64,000 nucleotides of DNA from positions 9,395,959-9,459,958 of the forward strand of contig NW_019211455.1 of the NCBI RefSeq assembly GCF_002443255.2, read 5' to 3'. Position numbers and translations under genes: made by a program. The notes beneath the pieces were generated by a model that was not told where the DNA came from, made no database searches, and saw nothing but the letters and a program-made list of their open reading frames with translations. The number at the start of each line of letters is the position of its first letter. The stretch's first letter is position 1. Shown in pieces: positions 27,301-37,900 of this stretch. The DNA comes from Varroa destructor (lineage: Eukaryota; Arthropoda; Arachnida; Mesostigmata; Varroidae).

Positions 27301-27746
27301 GTTCGTCAAAAGCCGGGCACAGGAGCGATACATAAGAAGAAAAAGGTTTTTTTGAGCCATATAGTAAACAAAATAAAAGGCGAATCATATCTGTCGGTGC
27401 TATGATTGCGCTGTTAATCTATTTACTGACTAAATCTAAGAACGTAATACTGCTCTGACGTGCCCACTTTTATAGGTGGACACAGCCTGCCAGATATAAT
27501 ATTCTGTTATTTGTCACGTAAAAACCGTACATTTGTGTACCTAAAGAGTGAAAATGTACAGAATATTAAAATCTGAAAAATATTATGATGCTTTTTGTGA
27601 GTATCAGATTTATTGCAAGTTCTAATTATTATTTCACTGAATGTGTTATTATTTGCTTTAATATTCTACTTGAACCTTGGTACTGGAAAACGAATGAAGA
27701 TCTTTTTTAAACGTTGCTTTCCGAAATTCCCTAAATGCTACCTAAA

Positions 27747-27811
27747 TTCGATATTTGAATAATGAGACCGCTTCAAATATTGTTGAGGCGCGCTCATTAT
27801 TCAAAACCGAA
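27747..27811. repeat. Imperfect hairpin, 65 nt
   Basis: Two arms pair around one centre. The longest paired block is a 13-bp stem (27754-27766 with 27793-27805). A second block (27770-27776 with 27783-27789, one G:U) sits beneath a six-base loop, and an outer block pairs TTCG with CGAA. Size and shape resemble a miRNA precursor or a small foldback element. Strand and function cannot be told from sequence. Confidence 0.6.
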
Positions 27812-29456
27812 AATAGAGAGAGGACAAAGGCCTTAAGCCTAAGAAGAATCTAAAATGTCGAAAAAATTTAATCGAATGTCCAAAAAACATCGTAAATTTT
27901 CAGGGAAGCCTCTACGTTCCTGACTGCGTTCTGACGGTACTCTAATTTGGCTGTAGACAGAGTACGCTCCTTTCAGAGCCATGTTTAGGCCTACTGAATG
28001 TACCTTTATTAGGCAAGATTTTGAACTGAAGTCTTACATGTCTGTTCGCGCATAAAACGCATCACTATTGTAAGTCCATAATTGCCGATGCAACCGACTG
28101 CACCGCGAAGAATCAATGGGAGGAAATATACAAGATACTACCACAGAACCTGAGTGAAGAAAGAAGTGTTTGTCTGTACCTCGCATCAGAGCGGACACTT
28201 TGCGATGTGAACCTACTCTGCCAGTTTCGGCGGAAAAATGAAATAAGGAGGGTTGTGCCGTGGGCTTGCTCCCTGGATGACTTCTGTAAAAGTACCTTGC
28301 GGTTCAGATCCGGTGTAATTTAAAGTATACAGGATGGATTCTAAGAGTCACCCACGGTTAGAAAAATTTTCATGTGGCAAATAATTACACGTTGTAGTAT
28401 TACCACGACTTCAGGAACGCGATTCAGGATGTCCACCTGTTATTTCTCGATGGGTTGACGCGACACCCTATACGGCCAAGCCTATAATTGACAGACGCTA
28501 GGGGTTCACTGCTTCAAGTTTCGCCAACGATACTCACTACGTAACTTATGTGAAGAATAAAAAAAATTATGTCAGTTTGATTATGGAAACCGTTCCGAGT
28601 TCTCCATTTTTTTGAGAGGTATAGCTCCAAAAATTGTAGTCGCTGAGATAGGCTACATTTATAGGAATTCTCTGTTCGCAGTTTGTCTTTTTGACCAAAT
28701 ATGTCCGTTTTTTTCTGAAGGGGGTCCATTTTTGTTGAAAGTTCTTAATATCAATCAAAGGCTTGCGACTATATGGGTCCAAATAACCGCATGTTCCTCT
28801 ATTTAAACCTACGTTTTCAGGTTAAAAAACGGGAAAAAGGTGAGGACAAAGACGCTGCTTGTCATTTATGAAGAGGGTTAGGAACGCAACTTTACTACTG
28901 TCGTGACAACGCTGTTAGACATCATTATGACGACAAACAGAAGCATAGTCGCCCACTCCTCAATATACTCTATAGTTTGTTGGCAAAATTTGATAAATTG
29001 TCCTGTTAATTATTGCTTCTTTCTTCATGCCTGCGGCCATTGCTATCGTATGGACAAACCCTCAAAGCCATCTCTTTGGGGTAGCATAAAGGATTTGCCC
29101 ACCCTACAAAGTGTAACCGAGGTGGCTCTTACTGGATCTATCCGGAATTTCTTCAACAAATTTACGAAATCGGATAGTAATCATATATCATTTGCGAACA
29201 TTGAGATTTAAAGCAACAGTGGCCGCACGTTCGTTGCTACTATGGTAAGGCACTTAGATTTACATTAGCCACCCAAAGCAGACGCTGAGGTAAGCCAAAC
29301 TTCTATTTTCCTGACACGATCGTACCCTTTTTTCAACATGCAAGTCTACATTTAGTGGAATCATTTTTGCTATAATCATTTAGCAGCATGATTATTGCCG
29401 TGTCTGCACCGTGATAGCGGGCTTGTTTACTAAACTTAAGAACAAGCAGCGGGCTA

Positions 29457-29502
29457 CATTCGAATCCGGATGAAGACACATTTCGATCCGTGCCAGAAGC
29501 CA
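29457..29502 (-). mobile_element. tRNA-derived repeat fragment (SINE-like), copy 1
   Basis: On the minus strand a box-A-like TGGCTTCTGG (29502-29493) is followed by a box-B-like GGATTCGAATG (29467-29457). The 25 bases at 29457-29481 match 50454-50478 at 20 positions. Two related tRNA-like pieces in one window suggest a dispersed tRNA-derived SINE family rather than a tRNA gene. The A-to-B spacing (35 bases) is shorter than in real tRNAs. Confidence 0.3.
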
Positions 29503-29944
29503 GCCTTCTGGAGTAATGCTTAAGGGCTAAACACCAAATATAACATCCGAAACGTTTAGCAAGATAATTACGACGGGCATCGCTATTATCGTAAAGGCTG
29601 TATTACTGCATTGTGGTCATGGATAGAAAGGTTCTACGGAAACCAACGGAGGCGAACAAATTAAAAAAATATATATATAACAAGCGAGACAAATGAGACC
29701 AACCAGAGAAATTCTAATACTCTATTAATCATTCAAAAGCTTGGCGAAAATTAATAGTACGTTCACTCCTAAAATATACGACGTACTTACAAGATAGAAG
29801 AATGATTGGTTTTTACTGATATAGAATCTTCTTTGATCTCATTGACCTTTATGATAAGTGCCTGATATGACTGATAAGTGAGGTCCAGTTTTATTGAGAA
29901 ATAATGAAAACCATATTAAAGCTTGCTGATATCACTTCTCCAAT

Positions 29945-29969
29945 TACCTAAAAAGCATCTTTTTAGGTA
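29945..29969. repeat. Perfect hairpin, 10-bp stem with 5-base loop
   Basis: TACCTAAAAA is followed by a five-base loop and its exact reverse complement. It is AT-rich and lies among other inverted repeats upstream of egalitarian. Confidence 0.85.
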
Positions 29970-30050
29970 GCCACATGCCCTACGTCTTCAGATACGAAAT
30001 CCTAAAATTAATTCAAGTAAAAGAACCAGTGCTGGTATTAGCTTAAGTTT

Positions 30051-30190
30051 TTCAGAAGATTTTCATAGTATTTATGAATAATAGTAAGTACAGGATTTTT
30101 AAGCAAAAAATTAGCCTTTTATATATCTCTCTTACTACAAACAAGCTTTTAGTGATTGATACTTAAAAATCCCGAAAATCTTGTTCTGAA
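30051..30190. repeat. Foldback inverted repeat, about 140 bp
   Basis: The outer arms TTCAGAAGATTTTC (30051-30064) and GAAAATC plus TTCTGAA (30174-30190) pair, as do the inner arms GGATTTTTAAG (30093-30103) and CTTAAAAATCC (30162-30172). It could be a degenerate foldback or MITE-type element; no clear target-site duplication is visible. Confidence 0.5.
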
Positions 30191-30690
30191 CATCCTCAGA
30201 ACCTGGTTCACAAAAATGCCCCTATAAATCTCATGCATATCTTCGTCTATTTTGCAAATCTTCATGCGGACGCTTTTGTAAACCATCTACAAATCTTTCC
30301 GTCTTTTTAATTTTTCTTTTATTATGTGTAAGTTATTTTTGCCCGAATTCGGACAGGACAACTGAACCTTCAGATAGAATAAGACAGATCATAACCTTAA
30401 TGCGTTTAACTTCAGTTACTAGTAACACGTTTAGTTAGATGGTGGATAAAATATCTGCAGGAAGTTAGGTAAAGGCGATCAAATGGTTCCAGAAACGACG
30501 AGTAAGTAAAATAAGATACTCGATGGCTTCTTCTAATCGTATGACGTATTTTTCTATCCTAGCAACCTATTCTAGCTAGGGAGCCTTTTTCAGGCGAATT
30601 AGAAAACTTTTGACAAAAATATACAACCGTCTCTTCCCACTTGATAACACGGTAGCGTACTTTGTAGAATGATGTCTTGGTTGTTTGGGA

Positions 30691-30764
30691 TATATATATA
30701 TATATATATATATTCTAAAAAAAAAAACTGAAAGAAAATATATATTTTCTTTCAGTTTTTTTTT
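30691..30764. repeat. (TA)n tract followed by a perfect 46-bp palindrome
   Basis: A TA run at 30691-30713 is followed by a perfect palindrome at 30719-30764 with 23-bp arms and no spacer, centred between 30741 and 30742. The arms consist of an A run, CTGAAAGAAAA and a TA core. Such a sequence can extrude as a cruciform. Confidence 0.95.
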
Positions 30765-31470
30765 AAGTAGTACACTAACTTGAACACATAAACGAACGTC
30801 TTCCCGACTCAAATTAAGTTCATTTTTTAGAATTTTCTAGAATGACGCTTAAGACCTTCACTCATGTTCACAAATTTTATATGTATGTATATAACTTTTA
30901 AAAAAAGTAACAGTAAAGGGAGCTTTTATTTATAAAAGGATATACATTCAACGATATTACCAAGAGTTCGGTACGAAAATGTTTTTCAAAGATTACAAAC
31001 AGATACAAAGTACCAAAATTCGCATTTTTTTTCTAAAGGAAAGAATTATCTTTTGTATCTGAATTCGTAAGTTTAACTAGCATGGTCATTACTTCGCATA
31101 CATGACTCTTTTTGTGAACACCATCTCTGTGATTTCAACTTATCTTTTCAACAAAATTTATCTACTATCGATTAAATTATTATATGCTATAAAAAGCATT
31201 ATCAGTAAACATAAATTTATCCATATACGATTTATCTTTATGTTATTTTGAAAGTGATTTTGATAATAAATCGTTTCTAATTATTCACTGAAATGTGTCG
31301 GCCAAATTGTTGATATTGGCTAGTTAGGCAAGCCATTGAACTTTAAACTTCCACAAAACTGAGGCTGCTTACCACAAAGTTAAAGTGAAGTACAAAGAAA
31401 AATGATATTCACATATTCAGCCATACAGTATGAAAACGACGTTTTGCAAGAGCCCGCCAAAGCACTAATT

Positions 31471-31741
31471 TAAATTTTGCGCCCCGCCAACCCTTTCCCA
31501 TTCACGACAAGTGTCACGCCCCGATATTACTTCCTCGTCGCTTTAGTCGCTGACTACTACTGGTGCTCCACTAATACTTCATCAACATGGCGGCCGCCAA
31601 CTAGGATTGGGAATCAGCTGTTTTGTTTTCTGTTAAAATTGTGTTGAGTGTGTGGGGTGGCACGGATAAGATAGCATTTGGTGCGCTTCGATTAGGCTTC
31701 CTTCAAGAGGTGGCCACCGCGTGGCAAAAACACCAGCCACG
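31471..31741 (+). promoter_or_regulatory. Egalitarian promoter and 5' leader (inferred)
   Basis: The base composition changes from very AT-rich to GC-containing just upstream of the egalitarian ATG. There is a GC-box-like GCCCCGCC near 31480 and an AACATGGCGGC string at 31584-31594 that fits the YY1 consensus. No TATA box lies at a suitable distance. The exact start site cannot be set from sequence. Confidence 0.4.
31587..31604 (+). CDS. Upstream ORF of five codons in the egalitarian leader
   Basis: ATG GCG GCC GCC AAC TAG lies 138 bases before the egalitarian ATG, with A at -3 and G at +4. If transcription starts upstream it would act as a short uORF. It overlaps the possible YY1-type site, so the same bases may instead mark the transcription start. 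Confidence 0.3.
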   Translation: MAAAN

Positions 31742-31963
31742 ATGGAGGGCAAGGATTACGACCAGATTCGCAACCTTACGCTGATGTTTTTTATTGAACG
31801 GCTCATGGATAAGGGCCAGCCGCGGACGCTGCACGATCTATCATGCCAGTTCGGCACTAAGGGGTTCACTAAGGAAATGCGACAAATTGCCGGTGGTAGC
31901 CAATCCGGCTTAAAGAAATTCCTACAACAGTACCCATCTATATTCACAATCGAAGGAGACCAG
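31742..31963 (+). CDS. egl: egl exon 1, N-terminal module 1
   Basis: It encodes residues 1-74 and ends in phase 0 before GTAAGC. The segment RTLHDLSCQFGTKGFTKEMR and the following IAGGSQSGLKKF are hallmark Egalitarian sequence. The exon carries the first of three related modules, ending YPSIFTIEGDQ, and corresponds to the BicD-binding part of fly Egl. Confidence 0.95.
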
Positions 31964-34900
31964 GTAAGCAATAAAAATTAGACGAATGATCTGCTAGGAC
32001 AACGATGTGTGAGATGGAATGGGTCCCTTTCCCCCTAAAGAGTCTACCTGGCGCTCACCTGTATTACTGTAGGACGCAGCCAAATTGAGTTCTTAAATAA
32101 TAATACCATTTTTTCTCGGTGATTATATTCATTCAATTTTCATACGCAGCGAAGTAACTCAGCTTTTTGCCGTTGGGCTTTAGCATGCCTGGTTTTGGCA
32201 AGTTCTTTAGTCAAACGGAACTCTTATGCTGTCAACTGACCAGCCTTCAGTTGCTGAGTGAGTTTTCCCATTGTTTACAGTCCACGCCTCTTGAAGTCTC
32301 TGTTGCATCGATCAGGGCCATATTTGTCCTTTGTGTTCGTCCGTCGTACGTGTCCGAAGCTATTACAGCAAGCAGATTGCTGTGTAAAGGCCATACCACA
32401 TATTTATTAGTTATAGTCTGATGCTGCTTTGCTTGATACAGGCGGTATCAGTGGATGAAACATTGACCGCCGGTAGACCTGACGTTTCCTACGAAGTCCA
32501 CAAGCAGCTGGGAGATAGATCAACAAACAGCGGGTATTTAAACCGCGATATCTATCTAGTTGAAGTACTTAGTTGAGAACCAACCTGCCCGCTGTCTATT
32601 TTATTAATCGGAAGGTGTCGACAGAACCAGACAAGCCTTTGCGGGACACAAATTTTTGCTTCGAGGGCTATCAGTAGAACCCCATTGTAGCCGTTAACTG
32701 ATAACCGATAAATAACGACGAACTGTCGTGAATGGCAGGTATCTTTCAACGCCATTTTTTTGCGAGCAGCGAAACGATCCCGTCGACATCCGTCCAGTCA
32801 TTAGTGAAGGGGCATTTATACGGATGCGTCATGCCCACTTCTATCCGGCTACCCAGCTAGACGTTTTTAGCTCACCATCGCTTCCTCCCCACCGAAAAGA
32901 CATGAAGTTCCGCAGTGTACATACCAGTGCCGACCAGCGATTTGATCACGACAAAAACCTATGCGAGCCCTTGATAATCAGTGTCGTTCGTTGAATTCGT
33001 TGCGTTTCATCGTATAGTAGGAGCTGATGAACAATGGGCCTATGAGCCGACATTAATGTATCGTAATAGGGAAATACTACAGGACCACTGTTACTTTCGC
33101 CGTATTTGTTGTCTTTTCAGCATTCGCCTAGTTGAGCGTTATAAGTGTTTGTATGATGTTTGTGTTTGCATGTGCCTTAAGGCGTGTTCTGTTATACTGG
33201 AGAAGTTACTGGCTTATTCATGGCTGCTGTTGTGGAGGGATATCGTTCTGGCGGGCGGGCGGGCGGACGGGAGGTCTCAGCTCCGTGTGGTCCACTTACG
33301 GGTCAAACACCTCATGGCAGACGTTCACAGGGGCAGCAAATATGAGTCAAAGCCGCACCTCGATGTCGTGGTCGCAAAAATGCAACAGAACGAGCGCTGA
33401 TAGAGAGAAGTGCTTATTTGAGAACTTTACAAATTAATTAATATTCAGGTTCTAACTTTTCGTTGTTTCGCAACTTCGGAGCTTATTCTGTGTAGGACTG
33501 GTTTGATTTTTGACATTAAGGCTATGCGTTTTTACCTTATAGACACCTGGATGTGTCCATAATACGTAGGGTTTAATTATGTGTCGCCTTCATGCTTCCT
33601 TTTTTTTTTCTTTATTTAGAAGGACATCATGCTAGAAACATGTATTGCTAGCTGGGTCTAGGTAACGTATCTTTAGAATTGGCGTAAGCAATAGAACATA
33701 GGTGCCCAAAAAGTCAAGGCTTTATAGTGTTTTAATAGGTACATGATGTTTAGATTGGTGCTGAGAAATTGTGTTATAGGGTGATCTTCAACTTGTTTTT
33801 CTTGTCTCGCTACAGTAGGTGTGCTACAAAAGTAACACTTAAGTTAGTCTATTTTTCTTTTTGGCGGTAAAACTTCTTGGCCTCGGTGACCGCGCGGTGG
33901 GCAACGTTGCCCATGGCGCGGTTGAGACCGGTTCGACTTCGGACTCTCTATTGACGCGTACGATCGAACACATCAACAACGCCAATCGTCGGTTTATCTT
34001 CAAAGTAGAATACGTTAACTGCGGAAATCCAATAACGAAATATCTCCAAACAAGCGAATTTTTCGCCTAGTTCTACTCTGCTAGAACATAGGGGCTAGTG
34101 GAACGTCTCTTTAAGGTAATAGTCACAATGAACGGAAAAAGCGAAAGGAGTCTGGGGGGTAGTAGATTTTCGTAGTCGGGTCTTCGGCTGTGTAACTTCG
34201 GCATCTGTTGACGGGCATCCACTGCCAGGACGTGCCTGTTTTCGTGCTGTCATCCCACAATAGCGCTTCACTGAAATGTGCCATATAATGGATTATTGTC
34301 AATGCAATTTTCCGTAATTTCGACAGGTGTGTTTAGATATCGGTCTGGGAGGCCCATTAATGTGCACAGCGTCTTTACCGACTATATATATATATATATA
34401 TGTATTTGTGCGGTTGTATTGCATGGCTTGTCGGAAATAATGTAAGAGTGCCTATGGGGGACAACCGATAACTGTCAAAAGTTACCTTAGCACCTAGAAT
34501 TGGCTTAGTTTTATGTACTTTGGCAGATTCGGATCCATGAAACAACGAACGTAATGATGTAGTCGACTGTTCATATGGTTTTTGTTCGAAACCGACGGCG
34601 CGACCATGAACTTATTTATTTCCACGTTACTTTAGCTGATATTTTCTTGCTTGATCTCGGTCTAATGGAATTGCCCCTCGTTCTGACTGTAGTTAAGCAC
34701 GATTCGTAAGCTGCCGTACAGTTTTTGGCTGGAGCCACTGTATGCGTGTAAATTAGCCAACTGTGTCATTTAGGATCCGTTAAAGGATCAGTGTACACCA
34801 ACCAGTTTCAGAGCGCACAAAGTCTTCGAGCGATTTGCTGATATCATAGTCAGGTAACTTCTTACGGAGAAGCTGAAGATAAACTGTAACGTAGCAAGGA

Positions 34901-37900
34901 AGATTAATTAAATTAAATGTATATAAATGAAATCTCTTGTATATTGAGATAGGGCTCACACGAATGAAAATTATTTGTGAATTATTGTCATGCATGTGAC
35001 GTACGCGGGCCTTGCTGTCAGTCCAATATGTAGACAACGAAATGATATTTACGTTGTTTCAGGTAACGCCATGTGATACATTCTAGACAAAATAAAATTG
35101 ATTAACGAAACTAATCAATATATTGATTTTACGCTTACACTTGCTCATTGAAAAAGTCATTAACAACATTTCGTGTTTATCTGATCAATTTTTATGCCGA
35201 CGAATTTATGTTTCAACAAAATTTTTAGATTAGTTTATACAGAGGTCTACTATGTTCAGTGATCGAAAAACTGTCGTTGACCATGCCCTATTCAGTACTA
35301 GATTTGGTGACGTGCGTTAACCTAAGATATTGAAGGTGTTCACCAATTTTTAACATAGTAGTACATACGGAAATCAAATAACGAAGATTTTGTAAAAGCC
35401 GAAACAGGCTGTGTAATTATCACAAAAAATAACAAGTTACCACCAACAACAAGATCTAATCAGATCTGAAAGCTTATTATTTCGACTGCAGCCTTTGATC
35501 ATTTTGATTCTGTGCATTTATAATAGGAGATAGTCAAAGCATCAACTTAAGTTTAAAGGTCATAAAAACACAAACTACGTCTACATTCTTATTAGATGTT
35601 TATCAATGACAGTGACTTAATTTAATAAAAATTCATTTAAGCATTTTTTTTAGTCGAAAGTCAAGCAAAGGTAAAGATGAAGTTAGGGTAAGTATAATTT
35701 GCCATTGAAAAAAAAGAGTTAAGCTTGATTGTTTGGTTGGTGTTAAGGGCCGTATTATTTTCTACTGTCGCTACAAAATGAGATAACTGCTGATCCTTTA
35801 TTGATACGTGTGCTTCCCTTATCAAACAGCTGGCGGCGAATGTCATCGTGCCGGCCGTCATCAGGTTACCGTGAGTCCGATTGATGATCAGTCCAGTTAG
35901 CGGTCCGGCTTACCTAAATATATGTGGTTTACTTCATATAAACACACGCAGACAGCAACTCAACATAAAAGCTGTCCCATGTAAATGAGCTGAAGGAAGG
36001 AACGAATAATAAATAACACCTACACGGGCTTCACTTGGACATTAGCGGCGGGAGTCAAATACTAAATACGATGTCTACTCCGGGACTCTTTAGATCGAAA
36101 ACTTTCCACCTGTGGACAAGAGACACAACAAATACCGCGTTCGTTATTTCACTATTATTATAGCACTATATCTTCAGTTTCTTTTTCTTTAAACAAACAT
36201 ACGTTGTACAGAACTGAAGCATTCTAAATACAATTACGCTAAATGGTTTATCGTTGAGCTTTTTCTTGCAGAAATCGTTCCAACAGCCCAATAAGTGGAA
36301 AGGGCTTAAAACTGTATACTTGATCAAAAACCTACTACCGCAAGAAAAGGCCGGATTGAAACGAGATGGTAGTAGTTCAGGAGACTATCCCTCAATCCTT
36401 GGCCACTTAAGGCGGTAATTAAAATAGCAATTGCAACTCGATCTGCTACGATACCTGCCTTTAATTATAACCTATAACTAATAAGGGTTTATCATTCGAT
36501 CAGATCATGTTTGCCAAGCTCATCTAGTTCAATCTTGATTGATAGGTGATTTCATTAATCATTGCGATTAATGTGTTAATTCTCAGATATTCACTACGAC
36601 GTGAAGAATATTTCACTTCTTTTTAAGAAAGGTCATTTGAAAGCTGTTGCCAAAAATCAAAAATAGGGTATTGAAATAATCTGCTCAAAAGTCAGTGTCG
36701 TTATCCATATGTCGCACCACTGGCGAAAAGATAGTTGTAGACGTCAATTCAATAATTAAGAAAATCGTCCAATAGTGGAATTGTTGATGTCGCAGCGTTG
36801 CTCGTTGTCTTCCTACTCCGGAGCCGATTTCTGTGTTCTTAGTAAAATTGCAAGTTAAAACTACTTTCCCTGTGAATGATGTCGCTTGGGGATAGATGTG
36901 GCATAAAAGCCTGTGGGAGAGGCCGAAATTCGAAATCGTAATTATCTCTATTGATTGTAAGACAAAAGTAGGCAATTACTATAAAATATGAAGATTTGCT
37001 GATTTCCGGTTGCTGAAACTTAACATTACAATAAATCAGCGGATACTCAATTTGTTGTCTGTGCTTTTGTCTGCTGCTCGTCTGGTCGTGTGTCACTGAC
37101 TGTTGTGCCGTAGAACTGGAGTCAATACAATTAGACAATACATATACCGTGAACAGATGGCACACGCAGCAGAATATCAGAAATTCTGCCACGCGACAGT
37201 GTTAAGACTAAATTCTTGAAATCGTAGTTTGCTTCAATGAACTGGGGCCGCTAAACAATTAACTTATACGGACGGTACCAACATCTGAAGGGAAATTCAG
37301 GCGCGGTATACATTTATTGTAGTATTGCATAATATTCAAGCGAGGATGATGCGGATAATTAAGGAGAAACATGACATGCATGTTTCAAATCAGTCATTAT
37401 TTGCACAAAGGTTTTGTGACATGTAAGATTACCTAGGTTCGTCCAGAAAAATAAAAAAAGGGTCTGTGCCGAATGCCAACACATGGGTAGTGAAATACAA
37501 GCACAGTTATCTTAGCTAAGAAAGCATGGGTTTTCCTACACCGTTATTGACTGATCTGGTGCTACTTTACTTATGTTAAGTTTGCTTATTATAATTATAA
37601 CTTATCAATAAGTTTACTTATTGATGAACATCTTTTCCACCCTTGTTCTGTATCGTTTTAACTACTTTATGTATTTTATATGTGAGTAATAAACAAGCAA
37701 ACTCAAGATCTATAGCTAGTTCGTTATAGCTCTCTCAAGACATGATTATGCAAGGTCGAAGGAAACTTATCGTAAACCTTGTGTAATAATAATAATAAAT
37801 CGTAAAAAAGTAGGACCAACCGAACTGGACTATATGGACCGCTAATACGATGGTATCACCAACGTGAGCCTTGAAAGTTATAGTTAAAATCTTTTTCTGT

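Larger units (their letters stand above)
14891..31470. other. Intergenic region between the bHLH gene and egalitarian
   Basis: About 16.5 kb with no supported coding gene. The first part must hold the promoter of the achaete-scute homologue, but I cannot point to its start site. The region contains a (GGTC)n tract, a TATA-type promoter with a short ORF, several inverted repeats (25839-25874, 27747-27811, 29945-29969, 30051-30190, 30719-30764, 31000-31061) and a tRNA-like fragment near 29457-29502. The last 1.5 kb before egalitarian is especially AT-rich. Open frames here are short and show no family motif. Confidence 0.6.

Noticed and set aside
28261..28320. Possible tRNA-like box B (GGTTCAGATCC)
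   Set aside because: No matching box A at suitable spacing, and the core differs from consensus at the critical CGA.
31721..31741. Extension of egl exon 1 upstream of 31742
   Set aside because: The in-frame upstream start would be GTG. The ATG at 31742 has good context and fits the family's N-terminus.
36839..37192. 117-codon minus-strand frame with a hydrophobic start resembling a signal peptide
   Set aside because: It begins at GTG, and no ATG occurs before the hydrophobic stretch. No family is recognisable.
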